Origin: JAUXFS01 sp963772635
GTDB taxonomy: Bacteria; Pseudomonadota; Alphaproteobacteria; Rhodospirillales; Defluviicoccaceae
DNA: 64,000 bases
NCBI GenBank assembly: GCA_963772635.1
Contig: CAVYYK010000013.1
Location: 1 to 64,000, forward strand
Reading direction: 5' to 3'
Position 1 is the first letter of the stretch; every line of letters starts with the position of its first letter. This document shows positions 37,801-45,397 of this stretch, piece by piece. The notes below the pieces were generated by a model. The model had not been told where the DNA came from, searched no databases, and was given only the letters and a program-made list of their open reading frames with translations. Position numbers and translations under genes: made by a program.

Positions 37801-38010
37801 CTAGAACCGGGAGAGCTCGTACACGCGGCGCACGTGCTCGGTTTCGCGGTAGCCGACGCTCTTGCGACTATCGCTGGCGGCCGTCTCGGCCCGGACTGGC
37901 GACGTGCCGGTCAGGGCGACTGCGGCGACACCGGCGGCTCCCGCGCCCATTCCCGCCCCGCGGAGGAAGCCGCGGCGGCTGATCCTTCTCTTGTTTTTGT
38001 CTTCGTTCAT
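37801..38010 (-). CDS. Formate dehydrogenase region Tat-signal protein
   Basis: A 69-residue protein whose first half is a Tat signal (RRISRRGFLRGAGMGAGAAG) and whose mature part is a short RKSVGYRETEHVRRVYELSRF tail. This pattern is the 'formate dehydrogenase region TAT target' family, always found beside fdhA. It may help assembly or maturation, but its role is unproven. It sits directly upstream of the alpha gene. Confidence 0.88.
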   Translation of the reverse strand: MNEDKNKRRISRRGFLRGAGMGAGAAGVAAVALTGTSPVRAETAASDSRKSVGYRETEHVRRVYELSRF

Positions 38011-38121
38011 GGTCGCTGTCTCCCTTTGTCCAATTCCCTTGAACCGGGCCTCACGCCACCGGTGGGCGGCGGGAGACGACTCGAAACGGAGCTTTTGCCG
38101 CCCCGTACACCTTGTCGTGCC

Positions 38122-38736
38122 CTACTCGGCCATCGAGAACGCTTCGCGCTCGATCGCCATGAAGGTCCGGCCGACGGTGCCGATCGGCCGATAGAGAACG
38201 GCCTGTTCGGCCGTCTCCAGGTCCGTGAAAAAACGCGACGCCCACGAATTGACGTGGGCGTCGAAGAACGTCCGCTGAGCGTTGATGTCCACCGGCGGGC
38301 CGAAGGCGCCGACGATCAGACCGTGCATGACCTCGCACAAACTGGCGATGTGGTCCTCCGGTTCCGAAACGTCCTCGGATCGCGCGATACCCAGCGATTC
38401 CAGGTCCGAGCGCAGATCGGCGAGCGGTTTTTCGTAAAGAAAGCCGGTGAGATAGTAGGATCCGTAGGGGATCAGTTCCCCTTCGCTCAGACCGATGAAC
38501 AGCGCGTTGAATTCGGCTTCCACCTGCTCCGGCGCGATCGCCGCGGCCGCAGCCGCGAGATCAAACAGCGCCCGACCCATCTCGGTATCGTCGCCTTCCA
38601 GGTGCCTCAGGTTTTCAAGGGTCTCCGAACTCGGAGGCCCCGCCAGCAAATGTGCCAGCAACCCGTAAAATCGGGCCCGAAGCGCGTCTTCTTCTGCGAT
38701 ACCGTGGACTTGCTCTCCTACAGGTTGCACCGGCAA
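38122..38736 (-). CDS. TorD/DmsD-family chaperone for formate dehydrogenase
   Basis: A 204-residue, helical, TorD-like maturation factor (EEDALRARFYGLLAHLLAGP at the N-terminus, EFNALFIGLSEGELIPYGSYYLTGF as the family core). It presumably guards the Tat signal and cofactor insertion of the alpha subunit. TTG 38736 follows GGGAG and is the best start; GTG 38730 is the alternative. It is the first gene of the fdh operon, after the promoter at 38830-38861. Confidence 0.87.
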   Translation of the reverse strand: MPVQPVGEQVHGIAEEDALRARFYGLLAHLLAGPPSSETLENLRHLEGDDTEMGRALFDLAAAAAAIAPEQVEAEFNALFIGLSEGELIPYGSYYLTGFLYEKPLADLRSDLESLGIARSEDVSEPEDHIASLCEVMHGLIVGAFGPPVDINAQRTFFDAHVNSWASRFFTDLETAEQAVLYRPIGTVGRTFMAIEREAFSMAE

Positions 38737-38788
38737 CCCAAACTCCCATTTCCAAGCGTGCTCTCTCGAGCATTGCTTATTAAAAAGT

Positions 38789-38805
38789 GCATATTTTTTA
38801 TATGC
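38789..38805 (-). promoter_or_regulatory. AT-rich hairpin in the fdh leader
   Basis: GCATAT-TTTTT-ATATGC is a perfect inverted repeat in the leader, with an A-rich tract (T-rich in the transcript) on its far side. It could be a weak attenuator or a protein-binding site; which one cannot be told by eye. Confidence 0.35.
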
Positions 38806-38829
38806 TTAAAGGGCTTTTTTAACCCACAT

Positions 38830-38861
38830 ACTATAATCTGTCTGCAACTTAGGCATGTCAA
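38830..38861 (-). promoter_or_regulatory. Promoter of the formate dehydrogenase operon
   Basis: On the minus strand a perfect -35 TTGACA (38856-38861) is followed after 17 bases by GATTAT (38833-38838), with an overlapping TATAGT at 38830-38835. An inverted repeat CAACTT-N9-AAGTTG (38845-38865) covers the -35 and could be an operator. The surrounding 200 bases are far more AT-rich than the rest of the window. Confidence 0.6.
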
Positions 38862-38973
38862 GTTGAAAAGCGTGAGGCTTGTTCCAGCTTTTAACCGCAC
38901 AAAAAATGGGCTTTCGACACGCTGCAAAAGCCGCGGTTTTCCACAAACTTCCAGGCAATACCCTAGAACAATT

Positions 38974-39600
38974 CTAAGTTTTGGTTTGGTCTCGTTCAGG
39001 GCCGCCAGCCGTGGCCTCGGCGGCAGTATCGGTGTCTGGTTTAGTGGGGGCGGTTTCGCCGGTCAATTCATCGGAATTCGATGCGGCGATCCGTTCGGAA
39101 GGAGCCGCGTCCGCAGGCTCCGCTGTCTCCTCGGCGGCGGCGGCCTGATCCGTCGCTTCCGCTTCATCCCCGTCGTCCAGGTATCCCTTTCCGACCTTGT
39201 AGGCGGTACGGACCGCGTCGGCGACGGTACGGATGCCGGTGAAGTCTTCGTCGTAGTCGTTGAGGCCGTCGAGGTTGGCGAGAACCGGGTCGCTCCGCCA
39301 CAGGACCCGCAACGCCCGACGGCGAATTTCCTCGGGCACGCCTTGGCGCAGGAAGGCGGAAAAGTCGGAATCCTTGTCCAGGCTGTCGATATCGGGAAGC
39401 TCGACCGGTTCCTGCGGCGGCTGGAGAGCGGGAGAGACTTCCCCCTCGTCCGCGTCGGTCAGAGTGACAGCTTTCTGATCGTCCGCGTCCTCGGGAACCA
39501 CCGGAGCCGCCGCGCCGCGCCCGGTCTTCTCTCTCGGGATCGTTCGGGTCCGCTTCAGCCGCGACCACCGCCGCAACGGTCCCTCCGGCTTATCGGTCAC
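38974..39600 (-). CDS. DUF3306 protein
   Basis: A 208-residue, acidic, partly low-complexity protein. The conserved block is LRRWSRLKR near the start and PDIDSLDKDSDFSAFLRQGVP with RRALRVLWRSDPVLANLDGLNDYDEDF in the middle, diagnostic of DUF3306. GTG 39600 follows GGAGGG. No membrane segment is seen. It overlaps the DUF3305 gene by 11 bases. The family is found next to formate dehydrogenase genes; its function is unknown. Confidence 0.88.
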   Translation of the reverse strand: MTDKPEGPLRRWSRLKRTRTIPREKTGRGAAAPVVPEDADDQKAVTLTDADEGEVSPALQPPQEPVELPDIDSLDKDSDFSAFLRQGVPEEIRRRALRVLWRSDPVLANLDGLNDYDEDFTGIRTVADAVRTAYKVGKGYLDDGDEAEATDQAAAAEETAEPADAAPSERIAASNSDELTGETAPTKPDTDTAAEATAGGPERDQTKT

Positions 39601-40147
39601 GACCGCCCTCCGCGGGCCTTCTCGCAAAAGGCTCCTCGATCCTGCCGATCTTCTTCGACTTCTGTTTGCGTTTGACGAACGGCTTGTCGACATGGTGGCG
39701 CTCGACGAAGGAACGGACCCAGGTCACCAGTTCTGGCGGCATCGGCAGCCCTTCGACGATTTCCTCGCCGCTGTCCAGGTAGTCCTGGGCTTCATAGGGG
39801 CAGGCGGTGATCAGAAACGGCTCGATCTCGTGCTCGTTTTCATGCTCGTCTTCACCGGGGCGCAGCACCAGGAACACCCTCGGCGAATCGCCGTTCAGGT
39901 TTTCCCGGTATCCTTCGGTTTCGCCGGGAAAAAGCTCGAGTCCGAGACGGCCGGCGTAGTACCGCTTCCATCCGGGGCCCTCGTCGACGACACGCCATTC
40001 GCCGGTCGGCCCGCCGCCGGGCAGCACGGCGAACGGACGCCAGACGCATTCCTGCCACGGGTTATTGGTTTCCCGCCGTTCCAGCACCACGCCGACGTCA
40101 ACCCGGTATGGCCCGGCATCCGGCGACCGCTTGTCCGCCTCGACCAT
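39590..40147 (-). CDS. DUF3305 protein
   Basis: A 185-residue protein (YRVDVGVVLERRETNNPWQE and VFLVLRPGEDE, then an acidic/basic tail) matching DUF3305. ATG 40147 follows GGAGGAG. It is the first gene of the DUF3305-DUF3306 pair, which is divergent from the large Fe-S protein at 40316. Its role in formate dehydrogenase biogenesis or electron transfer is suggested only by context. Confidence 0.88.
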   Translation of the reverse strand: MVEADKRSPDAGPYRVDVGVVLERRETNNPWQECVWRPFAVLPGGGPTGEWRVVDEGPGWKRYYAGRLGLELFPGETEGYRENLNGDSPRVFLVLRPGEDEHENEHEIEPFLITACPYEAQDYLDSGEEIVEGLPMPPELVTWVRSFVERHHVDKPFVKRKQKSKKIGRIEEPFARRPAEGGRDR

Positions 40148-40315
40148 GGTTCGTTCGTCTCCTCCCAACTCGATGATAGGCGACCGGAGCCCGTTCGCCA
40201 AACGGAGTTGTCAGCCTAGATGATGGCTTCTTGCGCCGTCCACACCATCTGTTGGAATATCGAGCAAACAGGGAGCGGCACTCGAACGCCGCCGAAAGAC
40301 CGGAAGGAAACGTCA

Positions 40316-42355
40316 ATGAAGATCGGGGACAAGCGGGTCCTTGTCTGCGATTGCGAGCGGACGATGACGTTCGACATCAAGCGGCTCGCGGCGGCGCTGG
40401 GTACGGAGGAGCCGCTTCGTCACACCCACCTGTGCCGGACCCAGATCGACAATTTCAAGGAAGTCGCCGCCGGCGGCGAACCCCTGCTCGTCTGCTGTAC
40501 CCAGGAAGCGCCCCTGTTCGAGGAGGTCGCGGCCGAGGCCGGGTCCGCGGAGACGGCCTATGTCAACATCCGCGAACGTGCCGGCTGGGCCGTCCAGGGC
40601 AATCGCGCCGAGGCCAAGATCGCCGCGTTGATCGCCGAGGCCGCCGTCGATATCCCGCCGACGCCCAGCGTGACCCTCAAATCCGATGGAGTTGCCCTTG
40701 TCTACGGCAGCGGCGAAGCGACACTGGAGGCGGCCAGACAGCTCGCCGGCCGTCTCAACGTGACCTGCCTGCTCAAGGACCCGGGCCACTTGTTGCCGCC
40801 TCGGGTCATGGATGTTCCGGTCTTCCGAGGCGTCGTCCGCAAGGCGAGCGGGTACCTGGGCGCCTTTGAATTGACGATCGACGGTTTTGCCGCCAGTTCG
40901 GCGTCGTCCCGTGCGGCGTTGACGTTCGAGGACGGTGTCGACGGCGCGGTCTCGACCTGCGACGTGATTTTGGATCTTTCCGGCGACACGCCGATGTTCC
41001 CGGCGCCCGACAAGCGTGACGGCTATTTTCGCGCCGAGCCCTCCAGCCCGGTTCGGGTGCAGCGGGTTCTATTCGACATCGCCGACATGGTCGGCGAGTT
41101 CGAGAAGCCGCGCTATCTGCGGGTGGATCCGGCCATTTGCGCCCATTCCCGCAACGACGTCGTCGGCTGCGATCTGTGCCTCAACGTCTGTCCCACCGGG
41201 GCCATCGTTCCCGAAGGCGACCACGTCCACGTCGATCCGCACGTCTGTTCGGGCCACGGAAGTTGCGCCAGCGTCTGCCCGACCGGCGCCATCGTTTTCA
41301 ATCTTCCCGGGGGCAACGCCGTGTTCGAGCGGTTGCGGGTGTTGACCCGAACCTATCGCGATGCGGGGGGCGAGGACATGGTGCTGCTGGTCCACGATCC
41401 CCGGTACGGCGAAGACGTCATTTCGGCAATGGCGCGTGCGGGGAGGGGTCTCCCCGCCCACGTGGTGCCGTTCGCGGTCAACGAGATCACCCAGATCGGC
41501 CTCGATTTTCTGCTCACCGCGCTGGCATACGGCGTCGCCCAAGTGCGGATCGTCGCCGGTCCGGAGCACCGGGACGCCCTGGAGGCGCTGGGGCGTCACG
41601 CCGAACTGATCGACACGGTAATGGCCGGCCTCGGGTACGAGGCCGAGAGGACGGTCATCGACGCGGAACTGGATCCGGTTGTGCTGGAGAAGGCGTTGTA
41701 CCGGGAGCCGCCGTCGCCGCTGGCCGCGGCCGCGCGCCATCGGGTCATCGGCGAGAAGCGGACGACGCTGACCACCGCCCTCGGTCACATCCATGCGAAC
41801 GCGCCGGCGCCGGTCGAGATTCTGGCTCTCCCCGAGGGAGCACCGTTCGGCGATATCGAGCTGAACCTGGAGCGCTGCACCCTTTGTCTCTCCTGCGTCG
41901 GCGTCTGTCCGACGGCGGCCCTCGGCGACAATCCGGACAAACCCCAGCTCAGTTTCGCCGAGGTCAACTGCGTACAGTGCGGCTTGTGCCGGGTCACCTG
42001 TCCGGAAGACGCGATCACCCTGGTCCCGCGCCTGAACTTCTCCGAGGCGGCGGGGCGCAAGCGGGTGCTGAAGGAGGAAGAGCCGTTCGAGTGCGTCCGC
42101 TGCGGAAAACCCTTCGCAACCAGATCGACGATCGAAACCCTTGTCGGCAGACTGGCGGGGCATTCGATGTTCTCCGCGCCCGGACGTCTGGAGATCCTCA
42201 AGATGTGCGAGGATTGCCGGGTCATCGCCCAGTTCGACGACCCGGATGCACCGTTCGCCTCGACGCCGCGGCGGGTCCCGCGGACGACGGACGACTACCT
42301 GAGAGAGCGAAACCGGTCCAACGGCGGCGACCGGACCGACGATGACAAGGGTTGA
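40316..42355 (+). CDS. Multi-cluster 4Fe-4S protein of the fdh accessory region
   Basis: A 679-residue protein with at least four ferredoxin-type motifs: GCDLCLNVCPTGA and CSGHGSCASVCPTGA near the middle, CTLCLSCVGVCPTAA and CVQCGLCRVTCPEDA further on, plus CVRCGKPF and a late CEDC. The N-terminal third has paired cysteines (VLVCDCERTM, LVCCTQE) in a HdrA/MvhD-like setting. ATG 40316 follows GGAAGGA. The protein is probably cytoplasmic and carries electrons, with an unknown partner. It heads a three-gene operon with DUF6352 and DUF6494 genes. Confidence 0.88.
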   Translation: MKIGDKRVLVCDCERTMTFDIKRLAAALGTEEPLRHTHLCRTQIDNFKEVAAGGEPLLVCCTQEAPLFEEVAAEAGSAETAYVNIRERAGWAVQGNRAEAKIAALIAEAAVDIPPTPSVTLKSDGVALVYGSGEATLEAARQLAGRLNVTCLLKDPGHLLPPRVMDVPVFRGVVRKASGYLGAFELTIDGFAASSASSRAALTFEDGVDGAVSTCDVILDLSGDTPMFPAPDKRDGYFRAEPSSPVRVQRVLFDIADMVGEFEKPRYLRVDPAICAHSRNDVVGCDLCLNVCPTGAIVPEGDHVHVDPHVCSGHGSCASVCPTGAIVFNLPGGNAVFERLRVLTRTYRDAGGEDMVLLVHDPRYGEDVISAMARAGRGLPAHVVPFAVNEITQIGLDFLLTALAYGVAQVRIVAGPEHRDALEALGRHAELIDTVMAGLGYEAERTVIDAELDPVVLEKALYREPPSPLAAAARHRVIGEKRTTLTTALGHIHANAPAPVEILALPEGAPFGDIELNLERCTLCLSCVGVCPTAALGDNPDKPQLSFAEVNCVQCGLCRVTCPEDAITLVPRLNFSEAAGRKRVLKEEEPFECVRCGKPFATRSTIETLVGRLAGHSMFSAPGRLEILKMCEDCRVIAQFDDPDAPFASTPRRVPRTTDDYLRERNRSNGGDRTDDDKG

Positions 42356-42390
42356 GACCGGACTTGGCAAGGCACGATCAAGAGGGGGCG

Positions 42391-43404
42391 ATGCCGGATT
42401 TCTGGCAACAATCGGGCTATCATCTTCTGGACCGCAACGACGCGGGACAACTGGTCGTCACCGGCGATTTCCTGCGCGCCTACTTCGACCGGGCGGAAAT
42501 CCGGCCGATCGAGACGTCGTGCGCCGAGGAGATCGCGCTCCATCGCGACCTGATGGCCGAACCGTTGATGTCCGTTCCGCGCCAACGGCTCGCCGCCCTT
42601 GCCGACCCGGACGTGCGCGAAAATTACGAGGTGGTGTTGGCGTTTCGCGAGCAATTGACCCGGCATCCCACCCTGGAGGCCTTCTATCTGGATCGCGCGC
42701 GCGGAGACCGGGGTCCCTTTCCGCAGCTGTTTCTCGACCAGATCGTCCAGGTCATCCTGCGCGGCATTCTCGACGGTTGCGACGATCCGTTTCGGTTGCG
42801 GGCCGCCGAGGTCCTGTTCCGCACCCAGAAGGTCAGCATCACCGACGGTACGGTGATGATGGCCGACGAGGAAACGGTGGAGATGCGGGCGGCACAGAAA
42901 GGCGCGGGCTCGGGCGGCGCCCTGCTCACCGCGGACACGCCGGCGGCGGCGAACGTCGAGTTGGACGTGCTCAACGGGGACAATCTGGCGACCTACTGGC
43001 AGCGAAGCGATCGGTTCGATACGGTGTTCGAGGCCAGCCTCGAACGGTTCGGCCTCGACGCCCTGAGCCGGGTGCTCGAGCGATGGGTCGACCACTTCCT
43101 CGGCGTCGCCGTGTCGATCCAGCCGGTCGCCCGGATTGCCGACGAGCGCTGGCGCTGGCACGTGGGCCTCGACGCGGAAGCCAGCGCGATTCTCAACGAA
43201 CTCTACGAAGGCCGCGAGGTCGACGAGGCGAGGCTCGCGCGTATCCTCGCCCTGTTCCGGCTCGAATTCAAGGACACGGCGGCTGTCGTGCCCGAGGTGG
43301 CAGGGCGGCCCGTCTATCTGGGCATGGCGATGACGGCCGACGGCAGGCTTCGGCTGAAGCCGCAAAATCTATTGGTCAACCTGCCGATCACCGCGGCGGC
43401 GTGA
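42391..43404 (+). CDS. DUF6352-family protein
   Basis: A 337-residue protein beginning MPDFWQQSGYHLLDRNDAGQ, a conserved opening of the DUF6352 family, with the helical middle (LFLDQIVQVILRGILDGCDDPFRLRAAEVLFRTQKV) also typical. ATG 42391 follows GAGGGGG. No cofactor motif is visible, and no signal peptide. It lies 35 bases after the Fe-S protein gene and 23 before the DUF6494 gene, so they are likely co-transcribed. The function is unknown. Confidence 0.85.
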   Translation: MPDFWQQSGYHLLDRNDAGQLVVTGDFLRAYFDRAEIRPIETSCAEEIALHRDLMAEPLMSVPRQRLAALADPDVRENYEVVLAFREQLTRHPTLEAFYLDRARGDRGPFPQLFLDQIVQVILRGILDGCDDPFRLRAAEVLFRTQKVSITDGTVMMADEETVEMRAAQKGAGSGGALLTADTPAAANVELDVLNGDNLATYWQRSDRFDTVFEASLERFGLDALSRVLERWVDHFLGVAVSIQPVARIADERWRWHVGLDAEASAILNELYEGREVDEARLARILALFRLEFKDTAAVVPEVAGRPVYLGMAMTADGRLRLKPQNLLVNLPITAAA

Positions 43405-43427
43405 CCGGACAAGGAAGGAGAAAAAAG

Positions 43428-43634
43428 ATGGACGAAGACGTATTCAACATGAGCTTGCGGAAGTTCCTCAAGAAGGTGGGCGTCACCTCTCAGCGGGAGA
43501 TCGAAAAGGCGATCCGCGACGCAGTGGAGGCCGGCCGGATTCCCGCCGCCGGCAAAGTCAAGGCGATTGCCCGGGTGACTCTCGAAGGCATGGACCTGGA
43601 CGTCGCGATCGACGGAAACATCGATCTGGGTTAG
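43428..43634 (+). CDS. DUF6494-family small protein
   Basis: A 68-residue protein (MDEDVFNMSLRKFLKKVGVT, then EIEKAIRDAVEAGRI) of the DUF6494 type. ATG 43428 follows a strong AAGGAAGGAG. It is the third gene of the fdh accessory operon. Its constant company with formate dehydrogenase genes suggests a role in that system, otherwise unknown. Confidence 0.87.
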   Translation: MDEDVFNMSLRKFLKKVGVTSQREIEKAIRDAVEAGRIPAAGKVKAIARVTLEGMDLDVAIDGNIDLG

Positions 43635-43692
43635 CGACGGTTCATCACCCGAACGCGAACGCTCCCATTCGTCGCAGAAAGCGCGAACCGTT

Positions 43693-43728
43693 CCCGGCTA
43701 CTTGCCCGGCTGCTTGCCCGGCTACTCG
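43693..43728. repeat. Three tandem 12-bp repeats
   Basis: CCCGGCTACTTG is repeated three times with one or two changes (43693-43704, 43705-43716, 43717-43728). The last copy overlaps the end of the DUF4399 gene. It may be a slippage product. Confidence 0.6.
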
Positions 43729-44152
43729 ACGGTGATGGTGATCCGGTCGCTGACCACCGGCGGTTCGTGGGGCACGTGGTTTTGATCGGCGAGCAGAAGC
43801 TGCAGGGTGTGGGTTCCCGGAGCCAGTTCTATGGTCGTCTCGGTCTGGCCTCCGCCGAAGTGCACGTGATGGTCGTCGGCGGGGATCGGTTCGTCCAGCG
43901 GCGGCAACGGCGCATCGATGATCAGGTGATGATGACCGGTGTTCTCCTTGTCGGTGCCGGCCGGCGCCACGCCCATGCCCTTGAGGCCGAATACCACCGT
44001 GACCGGGCTCGATACGGTGGCGCCGTCCGCCGGCGAGACGATGTAGACGATCGCTCCCGGAGGGCGAGGGCGTCTGGTCGCCGGCGTCGGCGGCTCCGAC
44101 AATCAGAAGTGCGGCAACGGCGGCGGCGAGCGAAGGTTCTGATCATGCTCAT
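43722..44152 (-). CDS. DUF4399 periplasmic protein, N-terminal frame breaks
   Basis: The C-terminal 120 residues (GAIVYIVSPADGATVSSPV, TGHHHLIIDAPL, DDHHVHFGGGQTE) are the complete DUF4399 domain, His-rich and probably metal-linked, in an uninterrupted frame from 44102. The natural start is ATG 44152 (GGGAG upstream). Skipping one base near 44129 gives a signal peptide (AAAVAALLIVGAADA), and a second skip near 44060 rejoins the domain frame. Two +1 changes therefore separate signal and domain; they may be sequence errors. Confidence 0.8.
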
Positions 44153-44284
44153 TGCGTTCTCCCTGTCATCGGATGAGGGTATTATCCAGCATCAATCCAC
44201 GATCCGTAAGCCCCGACGGGGCGGCAAATTGGATCACGACACAATGGGTCACCATCGGTGAGCGTTGGTATAGGCTGACCGACC

Positions 44285-45235
44285 ATGTTGTCCATCCTCG
44301 TCTTCGCGGCCGTTCTTATCGCCGTCATCGCCGCCATCGCGCCGATGCTGGTCCGCCTTGCCTTTCGCATCCGAGACCGTGAGCACGCGGCGAGCCCGGC
44401 GCGGTTCCGGCTGCCCGCCGAAACGGTGCGCATTCCAACCGCCAACGGCAAGACCCTGTTCGGCTGGTGGCTGAATGTTGGCCGGCACGCCCCGACCATC
44501 GTCTTCGTTCATGGCTGGGGAGCGAATGCGACCTCGGGGCTGCCGTTCGCCCGGACTTTCCTCGATGCCGGCTACAATCTGCTGCTGATCGATACCCGCG
44601 GCCACGGACTGAGCGATACCGATACCTTTGCCTCGATGCCGCGTTTCGCCGAGGACTCCCTGGCCGCCGTCGACTTCCTGGCGGCACGCGGTTACCGCGA
44701 TCCGGTGCTGATCGGTCATTCCGTCGGCGGGGCGGCGGTTCTGCTGGCGGCTTCGATGCGCCGCAGCGGCGTCGGTGGCGTCGTCACCCTCGGCGCCTTC
44801 GCCCATCCGCGCGAGGTGATGCGGCGGTGGCTGCGCTCTCATCATGTGACCTGCCGGCCGGTTGCCGCGTGGGTGCTGTGGTATGTCGAGAAGACCATTG
44901 GCTATCGCTTCGACGATATCGCCGCGATCAACACCATCGCCCGGGTCGGCGTCCCCACGTTGATCGTACATGGCCTTGCCGACCGCACCGTTCCGGCTGA
45001 CGACGCGCGCCGGTTGCACCGCGCCAACAGCGAATCGACGCTGTTGCTTCTTGCGGGCGTCGGCCACGACCGGGCGACGGAGTTGGAGCCCCACCTGCCG
45101 AGGATCATCGCTTGGCTGGATCGGGCCGTCCGTGGGTTCGGCGCCGGTCCCTCGCCGGTCCCGGCGGAGGCCGTGGCGGCGGGCGGCCGCGTCGTTGGCG
45201 ATTCCGGTTTGTGCTCGAATCCGGTGGAAAACTAG
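44285..45235 (+). CDS. Alpha/beta hydrolase with N-terminal membrane helix
   Basis: A 316-residue protein: an N-terminal membrane segment (MLSILVFAAVLIAVIAAIAP), then an alpha/beta hydrolase fold with the oxyanion motif VHGWGANA, nucleophile GHSVGG, Asp in HGLADRTVP, and His in GVGHDRAT. The family contains esterases and lipases anchored in the membrane. It stands alone between the DUF4399 gene and the flavoprotein-KOR operon. The substrate is unknown. Confidence 0.88.
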   Translation: MLSILVFAAVLIAVIAAIAPMLVRLAFRIRDREHAASPARFRLPAETVRIPTANGKTLFGWWLNVGRHAPTIVFVHGWGANATSGLPFARTFLDAGYNLLLIDTRGHGLSDTDTFASMPRFAEDSLAAVDFLAARGYRDPVLIGHSVGGAAVLLAASMRRSGVGGVVTLGAFAHPREVMRRWLRSHHVTCRPVAAWVLWYVEKTIGYRFDDIAAINTIARVGVPTLIVHGLADRTVPADDARRLHRANSESTLLLLAGVGHDRATELEPHLPRIIAWLDRAVRGFGAGPSPVPAEAVAAGGRVVGDSGLCSNPVEN

Positions 45236-45397
45236 CGGTGTAGTTGCCGAGCTCTTGACGTTATACTTGTGCCGAAAGGGATTTTGAACGGCGTCAAGGA
45301 CAATAGAGCGCCGGAGTTGGATTTTTGTCGGCGTGCTCCAGCTTCGCATTCGGGGCCCGACGACTGCGGAAAGAGCGCGGTTCCAGTGAGGTAGTGC

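Noticed and set aside
35014..39675. A 1553-codon plus-strand frame across the formate dehydrogenase genes
   Set aside because: High GC keeps the antisense frame open. It covers several real minus-strand genes with ribosome sites and conserved motifs.
41050..42350. Selenocysteine insertion in the formate dehydrogenase locus
   Set aside because: The alpha subunit has a normal Cys codon at the active site and no in-frame TGA; no SelA or SelB gene is seen.
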